Assembly (NCBI RefSeq): GCF_028898945.1
Contig: NZ_CP118607.1
Coordinates: 3,892,001-3,956,000 of the forward strand
Direction of reading: 5' to 3'
Origin: Pseudomonas sp. PSKL.D1
GTDB taxonomy: Bacteria; Pseudomonadota; Gammaproteobacteria; Pseudomonadales; Pseudomonadaceae
Length of the DNA: 64,000 nucleotides
The notes under the pieces are model-generated. The model ran no database searches and was not told where the DNA came from. It worked only from the letters and a program-made list of their open reading frames with translations. The position numbers were made by a program, and so were the translations under genes. Below are positions 9,481 through 22,904 of this stretch, piece by piece. Each line of letters starts with the position of its first letter. The stretch's first letter is position 1.

Positions 9481-9502
9481 CCCGACAACGTCGGGTTTTT
9501 TT
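9481..9502 (+). terminator. Rho-independent terminator of the lipoprotein gene
   Basis: CCCGAC-AAC-GTCGGG followed by seven T residues. An A run precedes the stem, so it may also work for the convergent DUF599 gene. Confidence 0.9.
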
Positions 9503-9529
9503 GTGCCTGTTACTTGCAGGTTAAACGTT

Positions 9530-10261
9530 TCAGGAATTAACCGTTTCTGCCGGGCTACTTTCCGTTGGGGTGAACACCATGACATCCAATACATCGGAAT
9601 GGAATTCGCGACGGTAAAGAATCAGTACAACCCCCACACTCGTCACCATGAACAACCAGGGGCTGATGAACCACGTCAGCATGGCCATGCCGAAGTAATA
9701 TGAACGCAGGCCGAAGTTGAACTGGTTTGCAGCCAGTGACAATACCCGCGCCGCCCTCGAAGCAAATGCCTTGCGCTCCAGCTCATTGACCAGTCGCTCG
9801 CCGATCATCGGTGCAGAACCTACCAGCACGGCTGCGAAGTTGTACTGGCGCATGCACCAGCTGAAGGTGAAGAACGCATAGACGAACACCGCTGCCAGGC
9901 ACAGCAACTTGATCTCCGACATCCCTTGAGAGGCCTGTTGCACCAGTGGCAAATCGGCCAGCAATGACAGCGCGCGGTCCGACGCACCCAGCACGGTGAG
10001 GATACCGGCCAGGATAATCAGCGTACTGGACGCGAAGAACGAGGCGTTGCGCTCCAGATTACCGATCACACTGGCGTCGGCGATACGGTTGTCGCGCAGC
10101 AACATGCGGCGCATCCAGTCTTCACGGTACAGGTGCAGTACGCTGGCCAGGCACGCGGTGTCGCGGCCTTTCCAGATGGCGTAGCGGGTGTAGCCGCCCC
10201 AGCACAGGGCGAACCAGCAGAGGGCCAACAGGTTGCTGAGGTTGTTCTGGATGAAGTTCAT
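9530..10261 (-). CDS. DUF599 family inner-membrane protein
   Basis: 243 aa. I count about four hydrophobic segments: near the N-terminus (LLALCWFALCW), two in the middle (TLIILAGILTVLGA; LLCLAAVFVYAFFTF), and one or two near the C-terminus (FGMAMLTWFISPWLFMVTSVGVVLIL). The motif WxGRD...YREDWMRRML and the C-terminal RxYYFGxA pattern fit DUF599. Its function is unknown. I chose the ATG at 10261, after an AGGA, rather than an upstream extension that would run towards the REP pair. Confidence 0.82.
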   Translation of the reverse strand: MNFIQNNLSNLLALCWFALCWGGYTRYAIWKGRDTACLASVLHLYREDWMRRMLLRDNRIADASVIGNLERNASFFASSTLIILAGILTVLGASDRALSLLADLPLVQQASQGMSEIKLLCLAAVFVYAFFTFSWCMRQYNFAAVLVGSAPMIGERLVNELERKAFASRAARVLSLAANQFNFGLRSYYFGMAMLTWFISPWLFMVTSVGVVLILYRREFHSDVLDVMVFTPTESSPAETVNS

Positions 10262-10348
10262 GCACGGGTCCTGAGGGGCAGGTGCAGTTTCGACGTTGGC
10301 GAGCGGAAAAAGGCACACGTTGGCGCCGTAATTTGTGGCGCCTGTTGC

Positions 10349-10425
10349 GGCCTCATCGCGGCTAAAGCCGCTCCTACATGTGCTGCGCTGGCCATTGTAG
10401 GAGCGGCTTTAGCCGCGATGAGGCC
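10349..10425. repeat. Inverted pair of REP elements
   Basis: A perfect 30-bp inverted repeat (10349-10378 and 10396-10425, 17-bp loop) with core GCGGCTAAAGCCGCTCCTAC. The outer flanks GCGCCTGTT/AACAGGCGC also pair. It lies between brnQ and the DUF599 gene, just beyond the brnQ terminator. Confidence 0.9.
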
Positions 10426-10437
10426 AGAACAGGCGCA

Positions 10438-10475
10438 CAAAAAACCCCGCATCCTCACGGACACGGGGTTTTCAA
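10438..10475 (-). terminator. Rho-independent terminator of brnQ
   Basis: Stem AACCCCG/CGGGGTT (10443-10449 with 10464-10470, 14-base loop that can pair partly), with a run of T on the minus strand after the stem. Confidence 0.8.
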
Positions 10476-10537
10476 GCTTCCACCCTTGGCGTACACCCTA
10501 CGGCTTGTGGCCGGTGACGCCCTCAGGCTTCAACCCA

Positions 10538-11851
10538 TCAGGCCAACGCTTCGCGCGGCTTGCCGAGCATGCGGTCGCACACCACGGCACCGGCCAGCGT
10601 CACCACCGAAGGCACCAGCCAGGCCAGGCCCTGGTCGCTCAGCGGCAAGTGCGCCATGAAGTCTGGCAGCACGTGGGCGATGGTGCTGCCCTTGATGGCA
10701 TCGACGATGCCAAACAGCAGTGACACCAGCATGACCGGCGCCAGGATACGGGTCGGCGAGTTCCACAGGTCTTTTACGAAGCTCAGGCCCACCACCACGA
10801 TGCACGGTGGGTAGATCGCCGTGAGCACCGGGATCGAGAACATGATCAGCTTGGTCAGGCCCAGGTTGGAGATCAGCAGCGAGAAGCCCGCCAGGATCAC
10901 CACCAGTGCACGGTACGACAGCGGCAGAATCTGGCTGAAGTATTCGGCGCAGGCACAGGTCAGGCCAACCGCGGTAACCAGGCACGCCAGGGCGATCAGC
11001 ACGGCGAGGAAGCCGCTGCCGAGCGAGCCGAAGGTGTGCTGCACGTAGGCATGCAGTACCGCCGCACCGTTGGTGGCACCGGCTGCGATCTCGTGGCTGC
11101 CCGCCCCCAGGCGGAACAGGCTGATGTACACCAGCGCCAGGCCCACACCCGCGATCAGGCCGGCGATGATGGCATAGCGGGTGATCAGCTTCGGCGACTC
11201 CACACCGCGCGAGCGGATGGCGTTGACGATCACGATACCGAATACCAGGGCACCCAGGGTGTCCATGGTCAGGTAGCCGTCGGAGAAGCCTTTGGAGAAC
11301 GCCGCCGCCGCATACGCAGGCTGCGCTTCACCCATGGTGCCGGCCGGCAGCGCGAAGGCTGCAATGCCCAGCACCGCCAGGGCGATGATCTTCAACGGCG
11401 CCAGGAAGCGGCCCACGGTATCGAGCAACTTGCCCGGATACATGGAAACCGCCAGCACCACGATGAAGTACACCAGGCTGTACAGGAACAGCGCCAGCGG
11501 GCTTTCACCGGTCAGCGGCGCCACACCCACCTCGAACGACACGGTCGCGGTGCGCGGGGTGGCGAACAGCGGGCCAACCGACAGGTAGCACACAGCCGCC
11601 AGCAGGCCGCCGAAGAACTTGCCGATCGGGCTGCTCAAGGCGTCCATGCCGCCACCGACCTTGGCCAGGGCGACCACGGTGATGACCGGCAGGCCCACGG
11701 CGGTGACCAGGAAGCCCAACGCTGCCATCCACACATGCGGGCCGGACTGCAGGCCGACGATGGGCGGGAAGATGATATTGCCAGCGCCCACAAAAAGCGC
11801 GAACGTCATAAAGCCAAGTGCCAGGATGTCCTGGCCTTTTAACACTTTCAT
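10538..11851 (-). CDS. brnQ: Branched-chain amino acid carrier BrnQ (LIVCS family)
   Basis: 437 aa with about 12 transmembrane segments. The family signature [21 protein letters not shown] stands at residues 10-30. BrnQ imports Leu, Ile and Val with a cation (Na+ or H+) across the inner membrane. It is monocistronic, with a 461-bp upstream region before the convergent-facing end of sucD. The Shine-Dalgarno before the ATG is poor. Confidence 0.95.
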   Translation of the reverse strand: MKVLKGQDILALGFMTFALFVGAGNIIFPPIVGLQSGPHVWMAALGFLVTAVGLPVITVVALAKVGGGMDALSSPIGKFFGGLLAAVCYLSVGPLFATPRTATVSFEVGVAPLTGESPLALFLYSLVYFIVVLAVSMYPGKLLDTVGRFLAPLKIIALAVLGIAAFALPAGTMGEAQPAYAAAAFSKGFSDGYLTMDTLGALVFGIVIVNAIRSRGVESPKLITRYAIIAGLIAGVGLALVYISLFRLGAGSHEIAAGATNGAAVLHAYVQHTFGSLGSGFLAVLIALACLVTAVGLTCACAEYFSQILPLSYRALVVILAGFSLLISNLGLTKLIMFSIPVLTAIYPPCIVVVGLSFVKDLWNSPTRILAPVMLVSLLFGIVDAIKGSTIAHVLPDFMAHLPLSDQGLAWLVPSVVTLAGAVVCDRMLGKPREALA

Positions 11852-12162
11852 TTAAGGAAGTACCACACTGCTGAAATCGGGATTCGAGAAGGGATTTCCC
11901 CATGGGTGAGGGAAATGCTGCCCGGCTTGGTAGGCCAGACCCGTTTAGCGTGTCGTTCCCTTTTGGGGTACGGGCACAGAGTGAACGCGTAGATTAACCG
12001 TTTTACCGGGCAAACGCACTGTTACGGTGCTGCTTGTCCGATGTGCGTACATGTTTGTCGTCTGTGTGACCGAGGACGGGGCGGATTATCGGTGTTGGAT
12101 GGGCATTCGTCTGTGTGAAGAATCCTATTTAAATGATCGAAAGTGCTCATTACCTGTGACGA

Positions 12163-12230
12163 CCCTATCGCGGATAAATCCGCTCCTACAGGTTGAATGC
12201 GTTGTAGGAGCGGATTTATCCGCGATAGGG
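12163..12230. repeat. Inverted pair of REP elements
   Basis: A perfect 28-bp inverted repeat (12163-12190 and 12203-12230, 12-bp loop), same core as the pair at 3223-3287. The flanks CCTGTGACG/CGTCACAGG extend the pairing. Confidence 0.9.
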
Positions 12231-12262
12231 CCGTCACAGGAAAAACTTAACCCAACAACGAC

Positions 12263-12286
12263 AAAGGCCACCCGAAGGTGGCCTCT
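12263..12286 (-). terminator. Terminator-like hairpin downstream of sucD
   Basis: Perfect stem AGGCCACC/GGTGGCCT with a CGAA loop, 27 bp past the sucD stop. The minus-strand T tract after it is short (TTTG), so termination may be partial. Confidence 0.65.
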
Positions 12287-12312
12287 GTGCGCGTGGGGGT
12301 ACTACGTATTAC

Positions 12313-13197
12313 TTACTTCTTGGCTTCCCAGCCAGTCAGCTCGGCCAGGGCCTTGCCGATGTCAGCCAGGGAACGCACAGTTTTCACACCAGCGTCCTGC
12401 AGGGCGGCGAACTTCTCGTCCGCAGTGCCCTTGCCGCCGGAGATGATGGCGCCAGCGTGACCCATGCGCTTGCCCGCAGGTGCGGTAACACCGGCGATGT
12501 AGGAAACGACTGGCTTGGTGACGTTGGCCTTGATGTAGGCCGCGGCTTCTTCTTCAGCCGAACCGCCGATCTCACCGATCATGACGATCGCTTCGGTCTT
12601 CGGGTCTTCCTGGAACAGCTTCAGGATGTCGATGAAGTTGGAGCCCGGGATCGGGTCGCCACCGATACCCACGCAGGTCGACTGGCCGAAGCCGGCGTCG
12701 GTGGTCTGCTTGACCGCTTCGTAGGTCAGGGTGCCGGAACGCGAAACGATACCGACCTTGCCTGGCAGGTGGATGTGGCCTGGCATGATGCCGATCTTGC
12801 ACTCGCCCGGAGTGATCACGCCTGGGCAGTTAGGGCCGATCAGGGTAACGCCCAGCTCGTCGCACTTGACCTTGGCATCCAGCATGTCCAGGGTAGGAAT
12901 GCCTTCGGTGATGCAGACGATCAGCTTGATGCCGCCGAAGGCCGCTTCCAGGATCGAGTCCTTGCAGAACGGAGCCGGAACGTAGATGACCGAAGCGTCA
13001 GCGCCGGTAGCTTCCACGGCTTCCTTGACGGTGTTGAACACCGGCAGGCCCAGGTGGGTGGTGCCACCCTTGCCCGGGGTAACGCCGCCGACCATCTTGG
13101 TGCCGTAGGCGATGGCTTGCTCGGAATGGAAGGTACCCTGCGAGCCGGTGAAGCCCTGGCAGATGACTTTGGTGTCTTTATTGATCAGGACGCTCAT
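12313..13197 (-). CDS. sucD: Succinyl-CoA synthetase alpha subunit SucD
   Basis: 294 aa. With SucC it converts succinyl-CoA to succinate with nucleotide phosphorylation. The CoA-binding Rossmann motif [18 protein letters not shown] is near the N-terminus, and the phospho-His is in the GHAGAI motif ([15 protein letters not shown]). The start overlaps the sucC stop by one base (TAATG), so the subunits are translationally coupled. Last gene of the TCA block before a hairpin. Confidence 0.98.
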   Translation of the reverse strand: MSVLINKDTKVICQGFTGSQGTFHSEQAIAYGTKMVGGVTPGKGGTTHLGLPVFNTVKEAVEATGADASVIYVPAPFCKDSILEAAFGGIKLIVCITEGIPTLDMLDAKVKCDELGVTLIGPNCPGVITPGECKIGIMPGHIHLPGKVGIVSRSGTLTYEAVKQTTDAGFGQSTCVGIGGDPIPGSNFIDILKLFQEDPKTEAIVMIGEIGGSAEEEAAAYIKANVTKPVVSYIAGVTAPAGKRMGHAGAIISGGKGTADEKFAALQDAGVKTVRSLADIGKALAELTGWEAKK

Positions 13198-14363
13198 TAC
13201 TTGCCCTCCGCAGCTTTGACAACTTGTTGAGCAGCGTCGGTCAGGCTGGTTGCCGCAATGATGTTCAAACCGCTTTCTGCCAGTACTTTAGCGCCCAGTT
13301 CGGCGTTGTTGCCTTCAAGGCGAACAACAACCGGTACTTTGACGCCGACTTCTTTCACTGCACCGATGATGCCTTCGGCAATCATGTCGCAGCGAACGAT
13401 GCCGCCGAAGATGTTGACCAGAACGGCCGCGACATTGCTGTCGGACAGAATGATCTTGAACGCTTCGGTAACGCGCTCTTTGGTAGCGCCGCCGCCAACG
13501 TCGAGGAAGTTGGCTGGCTTGCCGCCGTGCAGGTTGACGATGTCCATGGTACCCATGGCCAGGCCGGCACCGTTGACCATGCAGCCGATGTTGCCTTCCA
13601 GCGCTACGTAGTTCAGTTCGAACTTGGCAGCGTGGGCTTCACGGGCGTCGTCCTGGGACGGGTCGTGGAAGGTCTTCAGCTTGGGCTGACGGTACATGGC
13701 GTTGGCGTCGATGTTGATCTTGGCATCGAGGCAGTGCAGGTCGCCGTCGGCCTTGATCACCAGCGGGTTCACTTCCAGCAGAGCCAGGTCGTGATCCTTG
13801 AACAGTTTGGCCAGGCCTACGAAGATCTTGGCGAACTGTTGAACTTGCTTGCCTTCCAGGCCCAGCTGGAATGCCAGCTCACGGCCTTGGAACGGCTGAG
13901 CGCCGACCAGTGGGTCGATGGTGGCCTTGAGGATTTTCTCAGGTGTTTCGTGAGCGACTTTCTCGATGTCCACGCCACCTTCGGTGGAGGCCATGAACAC
14001 GATACGGCGGCTCGAACGGTCCACTACAGCGCCCAGGTACAGCTCTTTGGCGATGTCAGTGCAGGATTCGACCAGAATCTTGGAGACGGGTTGACCGTTG
14101 GCATCGGTCTGGTAGGTAACCAGATTCTTGCCCAACCACTGTGCAGCGAACGCCTTGGCGTCTTCCTTGCTGCGAACCAGCTTGACGCCGCCCGCTTTAC
14201 CGCGACCACCGGCGTGGACCTGGGCTTTGACGACCCACTCCGAACCACCGATCTTGTCGCAGGCTTCTGCCGCTTGCTCAGGGGTGTCGACTGCGAAACC
14301 CTTGGAAACTGGCAGGCCGTATTCAGCGAACAGCTGCTTACCCTGATACTCGTGAAGATTCAT
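13197..14363 (-). CDS. sucC: Succinyl-CoA synthetase beta subunit SucC
   Basis: 388 aa from the ATG at 14363 ([12 protein letters not shown]), exactly the E. coli SucC length; an upstream in-frame extension lacks family support. The ATP-grasp domain ([19 protein letters not shown]) binds the nucleotide, and the C-terminal half has the [13 protein letters not shown] segment that meets SucD. It is separated from lpdG by 172 bp containing a hairpin. Confidence 0.98.
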   Translation of the reverse strand: MNLHEYQGKQLFAEYGLPVSKGFAVDTPEQAAEACDKIGGSEWVVKAQVHAGGRGKAGGVKLVRSKEDAKAFAAQWLGKNLVTYQTDANGQPVSKILVESCTDIAKELYLGAVVDRSSRRIVFMASTEGGVDIEKVAHETPEKILKATIDPLVGAQPFQGRELAFQLGLEGKQVQQFAKIFVGLAKLFKDHDLALLEVNPLVIKADGDLHCLDAKINIDANAMYRQPKLKTFHDPSQDDAREAHAAKFELNYVALEGNIGCMVNGAGLAMGTMDIVNLHGGKPANFLDVGGGATKERVTEAFKIILSDSNVAAVLVNIFGGIVRCDMIAEGIIGAVKEVGVKVPVVVRLEGNNAELGAKVLAESGLNIIAATSLTDAAQQVVKAAEGK

Positions 14364-14482
14364 GCTTTTTACCGTCTTCGTTAGGTACTGCGCTTCGGCG
14401 CTGCGCCATTGCTGGCGCCGCACCACCTGTGACCGTTAACCCCGGGTTATCCCGTGTAGTCCGGTCCGGCGAACGTTCCGCG

Positions 14483-14506
14483 GTGAGTCATGCACGCAAG
14501 ACTCAC
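14483..14506. other. Stem-loop in the lpdG-sucC gap
   Basis: Perfect GTGAGTC/GACTCAC stem with a 10-base loop. No T tract follows on the minus strand, so it is more likely an RNA processing or stability element between lpdG and sucCD than a terminator. Confidence 0.5.
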
Positions 14507-14535
14507 GACGGGCAGCCCGCCGTGGTTTCTTATAA

Positions 14536-17292
<2,757 letters not shown>

Positions 17293-17334
17293 TATCAGTG
17301 TTTCCTTAAATTCGGTTTCAGGTGCACGAAGGCG

Positions 17335-20166
17335 TTAGACAGTGAACGCGTCTTGCAGCAGTTTTTCCTGCTGTTCGGCGTGCTTCGAAGCGTAACCACA
17401 GGCTGGCGCGGCGGAAGCGTCGCGGCCGGCGTATTCCAGGACCAGTGCCTTGTTGTGGCGGCCCAGGATACGGCGCATGTGGTGCTGGCTGCTGTACCAG
17501 GCGCCCTGGTTCATCGGTTCTTCCTGGCACCACACCGCATGCTTGAGGTTGGTGTACGGCGCCAGGATTTCGACCAGGTCGTCCTCAGGGAACGGATACA
17601 GCTGCTCGATACGCACGATGGCGATGTCTTCGCGGCCTTCGGCACGGCGTTTTTCCAGCAGGTCGTAGTAGACCTTGCCGCTGGCCAGCACCAGGCGTTC
17701 GACCTTGGCCGGATCGAGGGTGTCGATTTCCGGGATCACGGTCTGGAACGAGCCTTCTGCCAGGTCTTCCAGGGTGGAGATGGCCAGCTTGTGGCGCAGC
17801 AGCGACTTCGGCGTCAGCACAACCAGCGGCTTGCGCAGCGGGCGAATGACCTGACGACGCAGCAGGTGGTAGATCTGTGCCGGGGTGGTAGGCACGCACA
17901 CCTGGATGTTGTGCTCGGCGCACAGCTGCAGGTAACGCTCCAGACGCGCGGAGGAGTGCTCCGGCCCCTGCCCTTCATAACCGTGTGGCAGCAGCATGGT
18001 CAGACCGCACAGGCGGCCCCACTTGTGCTCGCCGCTGGTGATGAACTGGTCGATCACCACTTGCGCACCGTTGGCGAAGTCGCCGAACTGGGCTTCCCAG
18101 ATCACCAGCGCGTTCGGCGTGGTGGTGGAGTAACCGTATTCGAAGGCCAGCACCGCTTCTTCCGACAGGAAGGAGTCGTACAGGTCGAAACGCGGCTGGC
18201 CCGGGAACAGGTTCTTCAGCGGCACATAAGTGCTGGCGTCCTTCTGGTTGTGCAGCACCGCGTGACGGTGCGAGAAGGTGCCACGGCCGATGTCCTGGCC
18301 GGTCATGCGGATCGGGTGGCCTTCGAACTGCAGGGTGGCGTACGCCATGGTCTCTGCATAGCCCCAGTTGATCGGCAAGCCACCGGCCTGCATCTTCTGG
18401 CGATCTTCGTAGATCTTCGCGACCTGGCGCTGAACCACGAAACCTTCCGGCAGCTCCAGCAACTTGGCCGACAGCTCCTGCAGGGTCTTGAGGTCGAAGC
18501 GGGTGTCGTGACGCGCGGTCCAGGCATGGCCCAGGTATGGGCGCCAGTCCACGAACAGCTCGCGGTTCGGCTCCTTGACCAGGCTTTTTACAACGTGCAG
18601 GCCGTTGTCCAGCGCATTGCGGTACTCGTCGATCTTGGCCTGGGCGCGCTCGGCGTCGATGCGGCCAGCCTGGATCAGCGCCTCGGCGTACAGCTCACGG
18701 GTGGTGCGCTGCTTGGTGATCTGCTGGTACATCAGCGGCTGGGTGCCGTTTGGCTCGTCGGCCTCGTTGTGGCCGCGACGGCGGTAGCAGACCAGGTCGA
18801 TGACCACGTCACGCTTGAACTGCATGCGGTAGTCGATGGCCAGCTGGGTGACGAACATCACCGCTTCCGGGTCATCGCCGTTCACGTGCAGGATCGGCGC
18901 CTGGATCATCTTGGCAACGTCGGTGGCGTACTCGGTGGAGCGCGCGTCCAGCGGGTTGCTGATGGTGAAGCCAACCTGGTTGTTGATCACGATGTGCACG
19001 GTACCGCCGGTCTTGAAACCGCGGGTTTGCGACATCTGGAAGGTTTCCATGACCACGCCCTGGCCGGCGAATGCAGCGTCGCCGTGGATCGAGATCGGCA
19101 GCACCTTGTCACCCACGGTGTCGTTGCGACGGTCCTGACGGGCGCGCACCGAACCTTCCACCACTGGCGAGACGATTTCCAGGTGGGACGGGTTGAACGC
19201 CATGGCCAGGTGAACTTCGCCACCGGGGGTCATCACGTTGGAGGAGAAGCCCTGGTGATACTTGACGTCACCGGAGCCCAGCTCGTTCATCTTCTTGCCT
19301 TCGAACTCGTCGAACAGCTCGCGCGGGTTCTTGCCGAAGGTGTTCACCAGGACGTTCAGGCGGCCACGGTGGGCCATGCCGATCACGACTTCCTTGGTGC
19401 CGTAGGAGCCGGAACGCTGGATCATCTCGTCCAGCATCGGGATCAGGCTTTCGCCACCCTCGAGGCCGAAACGCTTGGTGCCCGGGTACTTGGTGCCCAG
19501 GTACTTCTCCAGGCCTTCACCGGCGGTCACGCGCTCGAGCAGGTGAGCCTGCACGTCGGCGGAGAATTCCGGGCGGCCACGCACGCTTTCCAGGCGCTGC
19601 TGGAACCAGCTGCGTTGCTCGGAATCGACGATGTGGGTGAACTCGGCGCCAATGGTGCGACAATATGTCTTCTGGAGTGCATCGAAGATGTCGCGTAGGC
19701 TCGCTTCCTCTTTGCCGATGAACAGGTCGCCGGCACGGAAGGTCGTATCAAGATCGGCATTGGTCAAGCCGTAATGATTGATCGACAGGTCTACGGGCGC
19801 AGGGCGCTGCCACAACCCCAAGGGGTCGAGCTTGGCAGCCTGATGGCCGCGCATACGATAGGCCTGGATCAGTCGCAGAACTTCAACCTGCTTCTTCTCG
19901 TGTTCTGTGCTCACGCTCCCGGCGGACACCGGTTGGGCGCGGCGCTGGTTCTTTGCCAGCAATACGAAATGGTCGCGGATCGTCGAGTGCGATACATCGG
20001 TAGCGGTGCTGCCGTCGGCGGGCAACTTCTGGAAGTAAGTGCGCCACTCTTCTGGCACAGCGTTAGGGTCGTGCAGGTAGAGCTCGTAGAGCTCTTCCAC
20101 ATATGCAGCGTTACCACCTGAAAGGTGGGCGCTTTCCCACATGCGCTGCATCACGCTTTCTTGCAT
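17335..20166 (-). CDS. sucA: 2-oxoglutarate dehydrogenase E1 component SucA
   Basis: 943 aa, family length. A thiamine-diphosphate enzyme that decarboxylates 2-oxoglutarate and transfers the succinyl group to the SucB lipoyl arm. Visible: the N-terminal E2-binding segment (NAAYVEELYELYLHDP), GMAHRGRLNVLVNTFGK, the ThDP-binding GDAAFAGQGVVMETF...NNQVGFTIS region, and the transketolase-like C-terminal half. It follows sdhB after a 246-bp gap. Confidence 0.98.
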   Translation of the reverse strand: MQESVMQRMWESAHLSGGNAAYVEELYELYLHDPNAVPEEWRTYFQKLPADGSTATDVSHSTIRDHFVLLAKNQRRAQPVSAGSVSTEHEKKQVEVLRLIQAYRMRGHQAAKLDPLGLWQRPAPVDLSINHYGLTNADLDTTFRAGDLFIGKEEASLRDIFDALQKTYCRTIGAEFTHIVDSEQRSWFQQRLESVRGRPEFSADVQAHLLERVTAGEGLEKYLGTKYPGTKRFGLEGGESLIPMLDEMIQRSGSYGTKEVVIGMAHRGRLNVLVNTFGKNPRELFDEFEGKKMNELGSGDVKYHQGFSSNVMTPGGEVHLAMAFNPSHLEIVSPVVEGSVRARQDRRNDTVGDKVLPISIHGDAAFAGQGVVMETFQMSQTRGFKTGGTVHIVINNQVGFTISNPLDARSTEYATDVAKMIQAPILHVNGDDPEAVMFVTQLAIDYRMQFKRDVVIDLVCYRRRGHNEADEPNGTQPLMYQQITKQRTTRELYAEALIQAGRIDAERAQAKIDEYRNALDNGLHVVKSLVKEPNRELFVDWRPYLGHAWTARHDTRFDLKTLQELSAKLLELPEGFVVQRQVAKIYEDRQKMQAGGLPINWGYAETMAYATLQFEGHPIRMTGQDIGRGTFSHRHAVLHNQKDASTYVPLKNLFPGQPRFDLYDSFLSEEAVLAFEYGYSTTTPNALVIWEAQFGDFANGAQVVIDQFITSGEHKWGRLCGLTMLLPHGYEGQGPEHSSARLERYLQLCAEHNIQVCVPTTPAQIYHLLRRQVIRPLRKPLVVLTPKSLLRHKLAISTLEDLAEGSFQTVIPEIDTLDPAKVERLVLASGKVYYDLLEKRRAEGREDIAIVRIEQLYPFPEDDLVEILAPYTNLKHAVWCQEEPMNQGAWYSSQHHMRRILGRHNKALVLEYAGRDASAAPACGYASKHAEQQEKLLQDAFTV

Positions 20167-20412
20167 GCTTGGTCACCCTCGGTTAGGGGACTGATCGGCG
20201 AGAGCCACAGCAAACCTGGAAAAGTCCGAACACAGCGACTGAACCACGCCACTTGGATCTTGCTGATTTTCCGGGTACCAGCCCGGAAAGCCCCTGCTGG
20301 TCTCATATCTTCATAGGTATCGAGCGCGGGCTTTGTGGGCCCTTGCTCAGGTTTTACCTCAGTGCGGGCTCACCACCCGCACCTCGGCTTACTGCAGTTA
20401 CAACGCTTTGAA
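20167..20412. other. sdhB-sucA intergenic region with palindromes
   Basis: This holds an 8-bp perfect inverted repeat TTTCCGGG/CCCGGAAA (20268-20275 with 20282-20289) and a GTGCGGG/CCCGCAC hairpin (20362-20368 with 20376-20382). Neither is followed by a minus-strand T run. They could be an operator or RNA processing sites between sdhCDAB and sucAB. I see no coding region here. Confidence 0.5.
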
Positions 20413-21117
20413 TCAGGTGCCGCTTTGCAGCAGCATGTTACGTACGTGGCCGATTGCCTTGGTAGGGTTCAGACCCTTGGGGCAAACGTTCACGCAGTTC
20501 ATGATCCCGCGGCAGCGGAATACGCTGAACGGGTCATCCAGGGACGCCAGGCGCTCCTGGGTTTTGGTGTCACGGCTGTCGGCCAGGAAGCGGTAGGCCT
20601 GCAGCAAAGCGGCCGGGCCCAGGAACTTGTCCGGGTTCCACCAGAACGACGGGCAGGAAGTCGAGCAGCAAGCGCACAGAATGCACTCGTACAGGCCGTC
20701 CAGCTTGTCGCGGTCTTCCGGCGACTGCAGACGCTCGATGGCCGGAGCCGGCGTGTCGTTCTGCAGGAATGGCTTCACCTTCTCGTACTGCTTGTAGAAG
20801 ATGCTCATATCGACGACCAGGTCACGGATTACCGGCAAACCTGGCAGCGGGCGCAGAACCAGCTTGTTGTTCTTGACCACACCCGACAGCGGGGTGATGC
20901 AAGCCAGGCCGTTCTTGCCGTTCATGTTCATGCCATCGGAACCGCACACGCCTTCACGGCACGAGCGACGGTACGAGAAGCCCTCGTCCTTTTCCTTGAT
21001 CAGTGCCAGCACGTCCAGCACCATCAGGTCCTTGCCGCCGGTATCGACGTCGAACGACTCCATCTTGGGCGCCGAGTCGGTGTCCGGGTTGTAACGATAA
21101 ACTTCGACTTTCAACAT
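20413..21117 (-). CDS. sdhB: Succinate dehydrogenase iron-sulfur subunit SdhB
   Basis: 234 aa from the ATG at 21117 (MLKVEVYRYNPD), with AAGGG upstream. It carries electrons from FAD to quinone. Cys ligands for all three clusters are present: the [2Fe-2S] set in SCREGVCGSDGMNMNG, [4Fe-4S] in CILCACCSTSCPSFWW, and [3Fe-4S] in CRGIMNCVNVCPKGLNP. It is the last gene of sdhCDAB, 11 bp after sdhA. Confidence 0.98.
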   Translation of the reverse strand: MLKVEVYRYNPDTDSAPKMESFDVDTGGKDLMVLDVLALIKEKDEGFSYRRSCREGVCGSDGMNMNGKNGLACITPLSGVVKNNKLVLRPLPGLPVIRDLVVDMSIFYKQYEKVKPFLQNDTPAPAIERLQSPEDRDKLDGLYECILCACCSTSCPSFWWNPDKFLGPAALLQAYRFLADSRDTKTQERLASLDDPFSVFRCRGIMNCVNVCPKGLNPTKAIGHVRNMLLQSGT

Positions 21118-21128
21118 AGCAGCCACCC

Positions 21129-22901
21129 TTAGTAAGTCCGGACTTTTGGTTCGAAGGCTGGAACAGTCTTCGGCGCAAAGTTGACGCCACGCTTGGCAAC
21201 GCGCTTCTCACCCGGGTAGTACAGGGTGTGGCACAGCCAGTTCTCGTCGTCACGGTCTTCGAAGTCTTCACGGGCGTGCGCGCCGCGGGACTCTTTACGG
21301 GCTTCGGCCGCAATGGCGGTAGCTTCGGCAACTTCCAACAGGTTCTGCAGCTCCAGCGCTTCGATACGCGCAGTGTTGAAGGCCTGGGACTTGTCGTTGA
21401 TCTTCACGTTGGCGATGCGCTCGCGCAGGCCAGCCAATTGCTCGATACCCTTGAGCATGTATTCGCCGGTACGGAATACACCGAAGTAGTTCTGCATGCA
21501 GCTCTGCAGCTCGCGCTTCAGCGTGGCAACGTCTTCACCGGTGTTACGCTCGTTGAGCTTGCTCAGGCGGCTCAGGGCAACATCGATGTCGGTGTCGCTG
21601 GCATCGAGATGCTCGATACCGTCGCTCAGCGCCTTCTCCAGGTGCAGGCCGGCAGCACGGCCGAACACCACCAGGTCGAGCAGCGAGTTGCCGCCCAGGC
21701 GGTTGGCGCCGTGAACCGATACGCACGCCACTTCACCGACCGCGAACAGGCCCGGAATGATGTGGTCCTTGCCTTCGGCGTCCATGGTGATGGCCTGGCC
21801 ATGAATGTTGGTGGCAACGCCGCCCATCATGTAGTGGCAGGTTGGAACGACCGGGACCGGCGCGACGACAGGGTCGACGTGGGCGAAGGTCTTGGACAGT
21901 TCGCAGATACCTGGCAGGCGGCTGTGCAGCACTTCCTCGCCCAGGTGGTCCAGCTTCAGCAGTACGTGGTCCTTGTTCGGGCCCACGCCGTTGCCGGCGA
22001 TGATTTCTTTGACCATGGAGCGCGCAACCACGTCGCGGCCAGCCAGGTCTTTCGCGTTCGGCGCGTAACGCTCCATGAAGCGCTCGCCGTGGGCGTTGAT
22101 CAGGTAGCCACCTTCACCACGGCAACCTTCGGTCACCAGTACACCGGCGCCGGCGATGCCGGTCGGGTGGAACTGCCACATTTCAATGTCCTGCACCGGC
22201 ACGCCGGCACGCAGCGCCATGCCGATACCGTCACCGGTATTGATCAGGGCGTTGGTGGTGGAGGCGTAGATACGGCCTGCACCGCCAGTGGCCAGTACGG
22301 TGGCCTTGGACTTGATGTACATGGTTTCGCCGGTTTCGATGCAGATCGCGATCACGCCGACAAACGCGCCCTCCTGGTTCTTCACCAGGTCAACCGCGTA
22401 GTACTCGTTCAGGAAGGTGGTGCCTGCTTTCAGGTTGCCCTGGTACAGGGTGTGCAGCAGCGCGTGACCGGTACGGTCGGAAGCAGCACAGGTACGGGCA
22501 GCCTGACCACCCTTGCCGAAGTCCTTGGACTGGCCACCGAACGGACGCTGATAGATGCGGCCGGTTTCGGTACGGGAGAACGGCAGGCCCATGTGGTCCA
22601 GCTCGAAGACCGCAGCCGGGCCTTCCTGACACATGTATTCGATAGCGTCCTGGTCACCGATGTAGTCGGAACCCTTGACGGTATCGTACATGTGCCAGCG
22701 CCAGTCGTCGTTCGGGTCGGCCGAAGCGATGGCGCAGGTGATGCCGCCCTGGGCGGATACGGTGTGCGAACGGGTCGGGAAGACCTTGGTGACTACGGCA
22801 GTCTTGTGGCCGCCTTGAGCCAGTTGCAGCGCTGCGCGCATGCCGGCGCCGCCGCCACCGATGATGATGGCGTCGAAGGAAATGGTTGGAATGCTAGCCA
22901 T
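21129..22901 (-). CDS. sdhA: Succinate dehydrogenase flavoprotein subunit SdhA
   Basis: 590 aa. Oxidises succinate to fumarate at the inner membrane. FAD-binding [17 protein letters not shown] is near the N-terminus; [10 protein letters not shown] contains the His for covalent FAD attachment. Active-site motifs are [21 protein letters not shown] and the HRLGGN-like [18 protein letters not shown]. Part of sdhCDAB, three bases after sdhD. Confidence 0.98.
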   Translation of the reverse strand: MASIPTISFDAIIIGGGGAGMRAALQLAQGGHKTAVVTKVFPTRSHTVSAQGGITCAIASADPNDDWRWHMYDTVKGSDYIGDQDAIEYMCQEGPAAVFELDHMGLPFSRTETGRIYQRPFGGQSKDFGKGGQAARTCAASDRTGHALLHTLYQGNLKAGTTFLNEYYAVDLVKNQEGAFVGVIAICIETGETMYIKSKATVLATGGAGRIYASTTNALINTGDGIGMALRAGVPVQDIEMWQFHPTGIAGAGVLVTEGCRGEGGYLINAHGERFMERYAPNAKDLAGRDVVARSMVKEIIAGNGVGPNKDHVLLKLDHLGEEVLHSRLPGICELSKTFAHVDPVVAPVPVVPTCHYMMGGVATNIHGQAITMDAEGKDHIIPGLFAVGEVACVSVHGANRLGGNSLLDLVVFGRAAGLHLEKALSDGIEHLDASDTDIDVALSRLSKLNERNTGEDVATLKRELQSCMQNYFGVFRTGEYMLKGIEQLAGLRERIANVKINDKSQAFNTARIEALELQNLLEVAEATAIAAEARKESRGAHAREDFEDRDDENWLCHTLYYPGEKRVAKRGVNFAPKTVPAFEPKVRTY

Positions 22902-22904
22902 GGA

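Larger units (their letters stand above)
11852..12312. other. 461-bp intergenic region between brnQ and sucD
   Basis: This holds the brnQ leader and promoter region (minus strand), a REP pair (12163-12230) and the sucD terminator. I see no convincing small gene, riboswitch or attenuator; I looked for and did not find a leader peptide rich in Leu/Ile/Val codons. Confidence 0.6.

Noticed and set aside
10258-10464. Small open frames across the REP pair upstream of the DUF599 gene
   Set aside because: The predicted peptides (LIAAKAAPT-type repeats) simply translate the REP palindrome.
11852-12312. Possible riboswitch or attenuator for brnQ
   Set aside because: No Leu/Ile/Val leader peptide, T-box or terminator/antiterminator pair is visible; only the REP pair and the sucD hairpin fold strongly.
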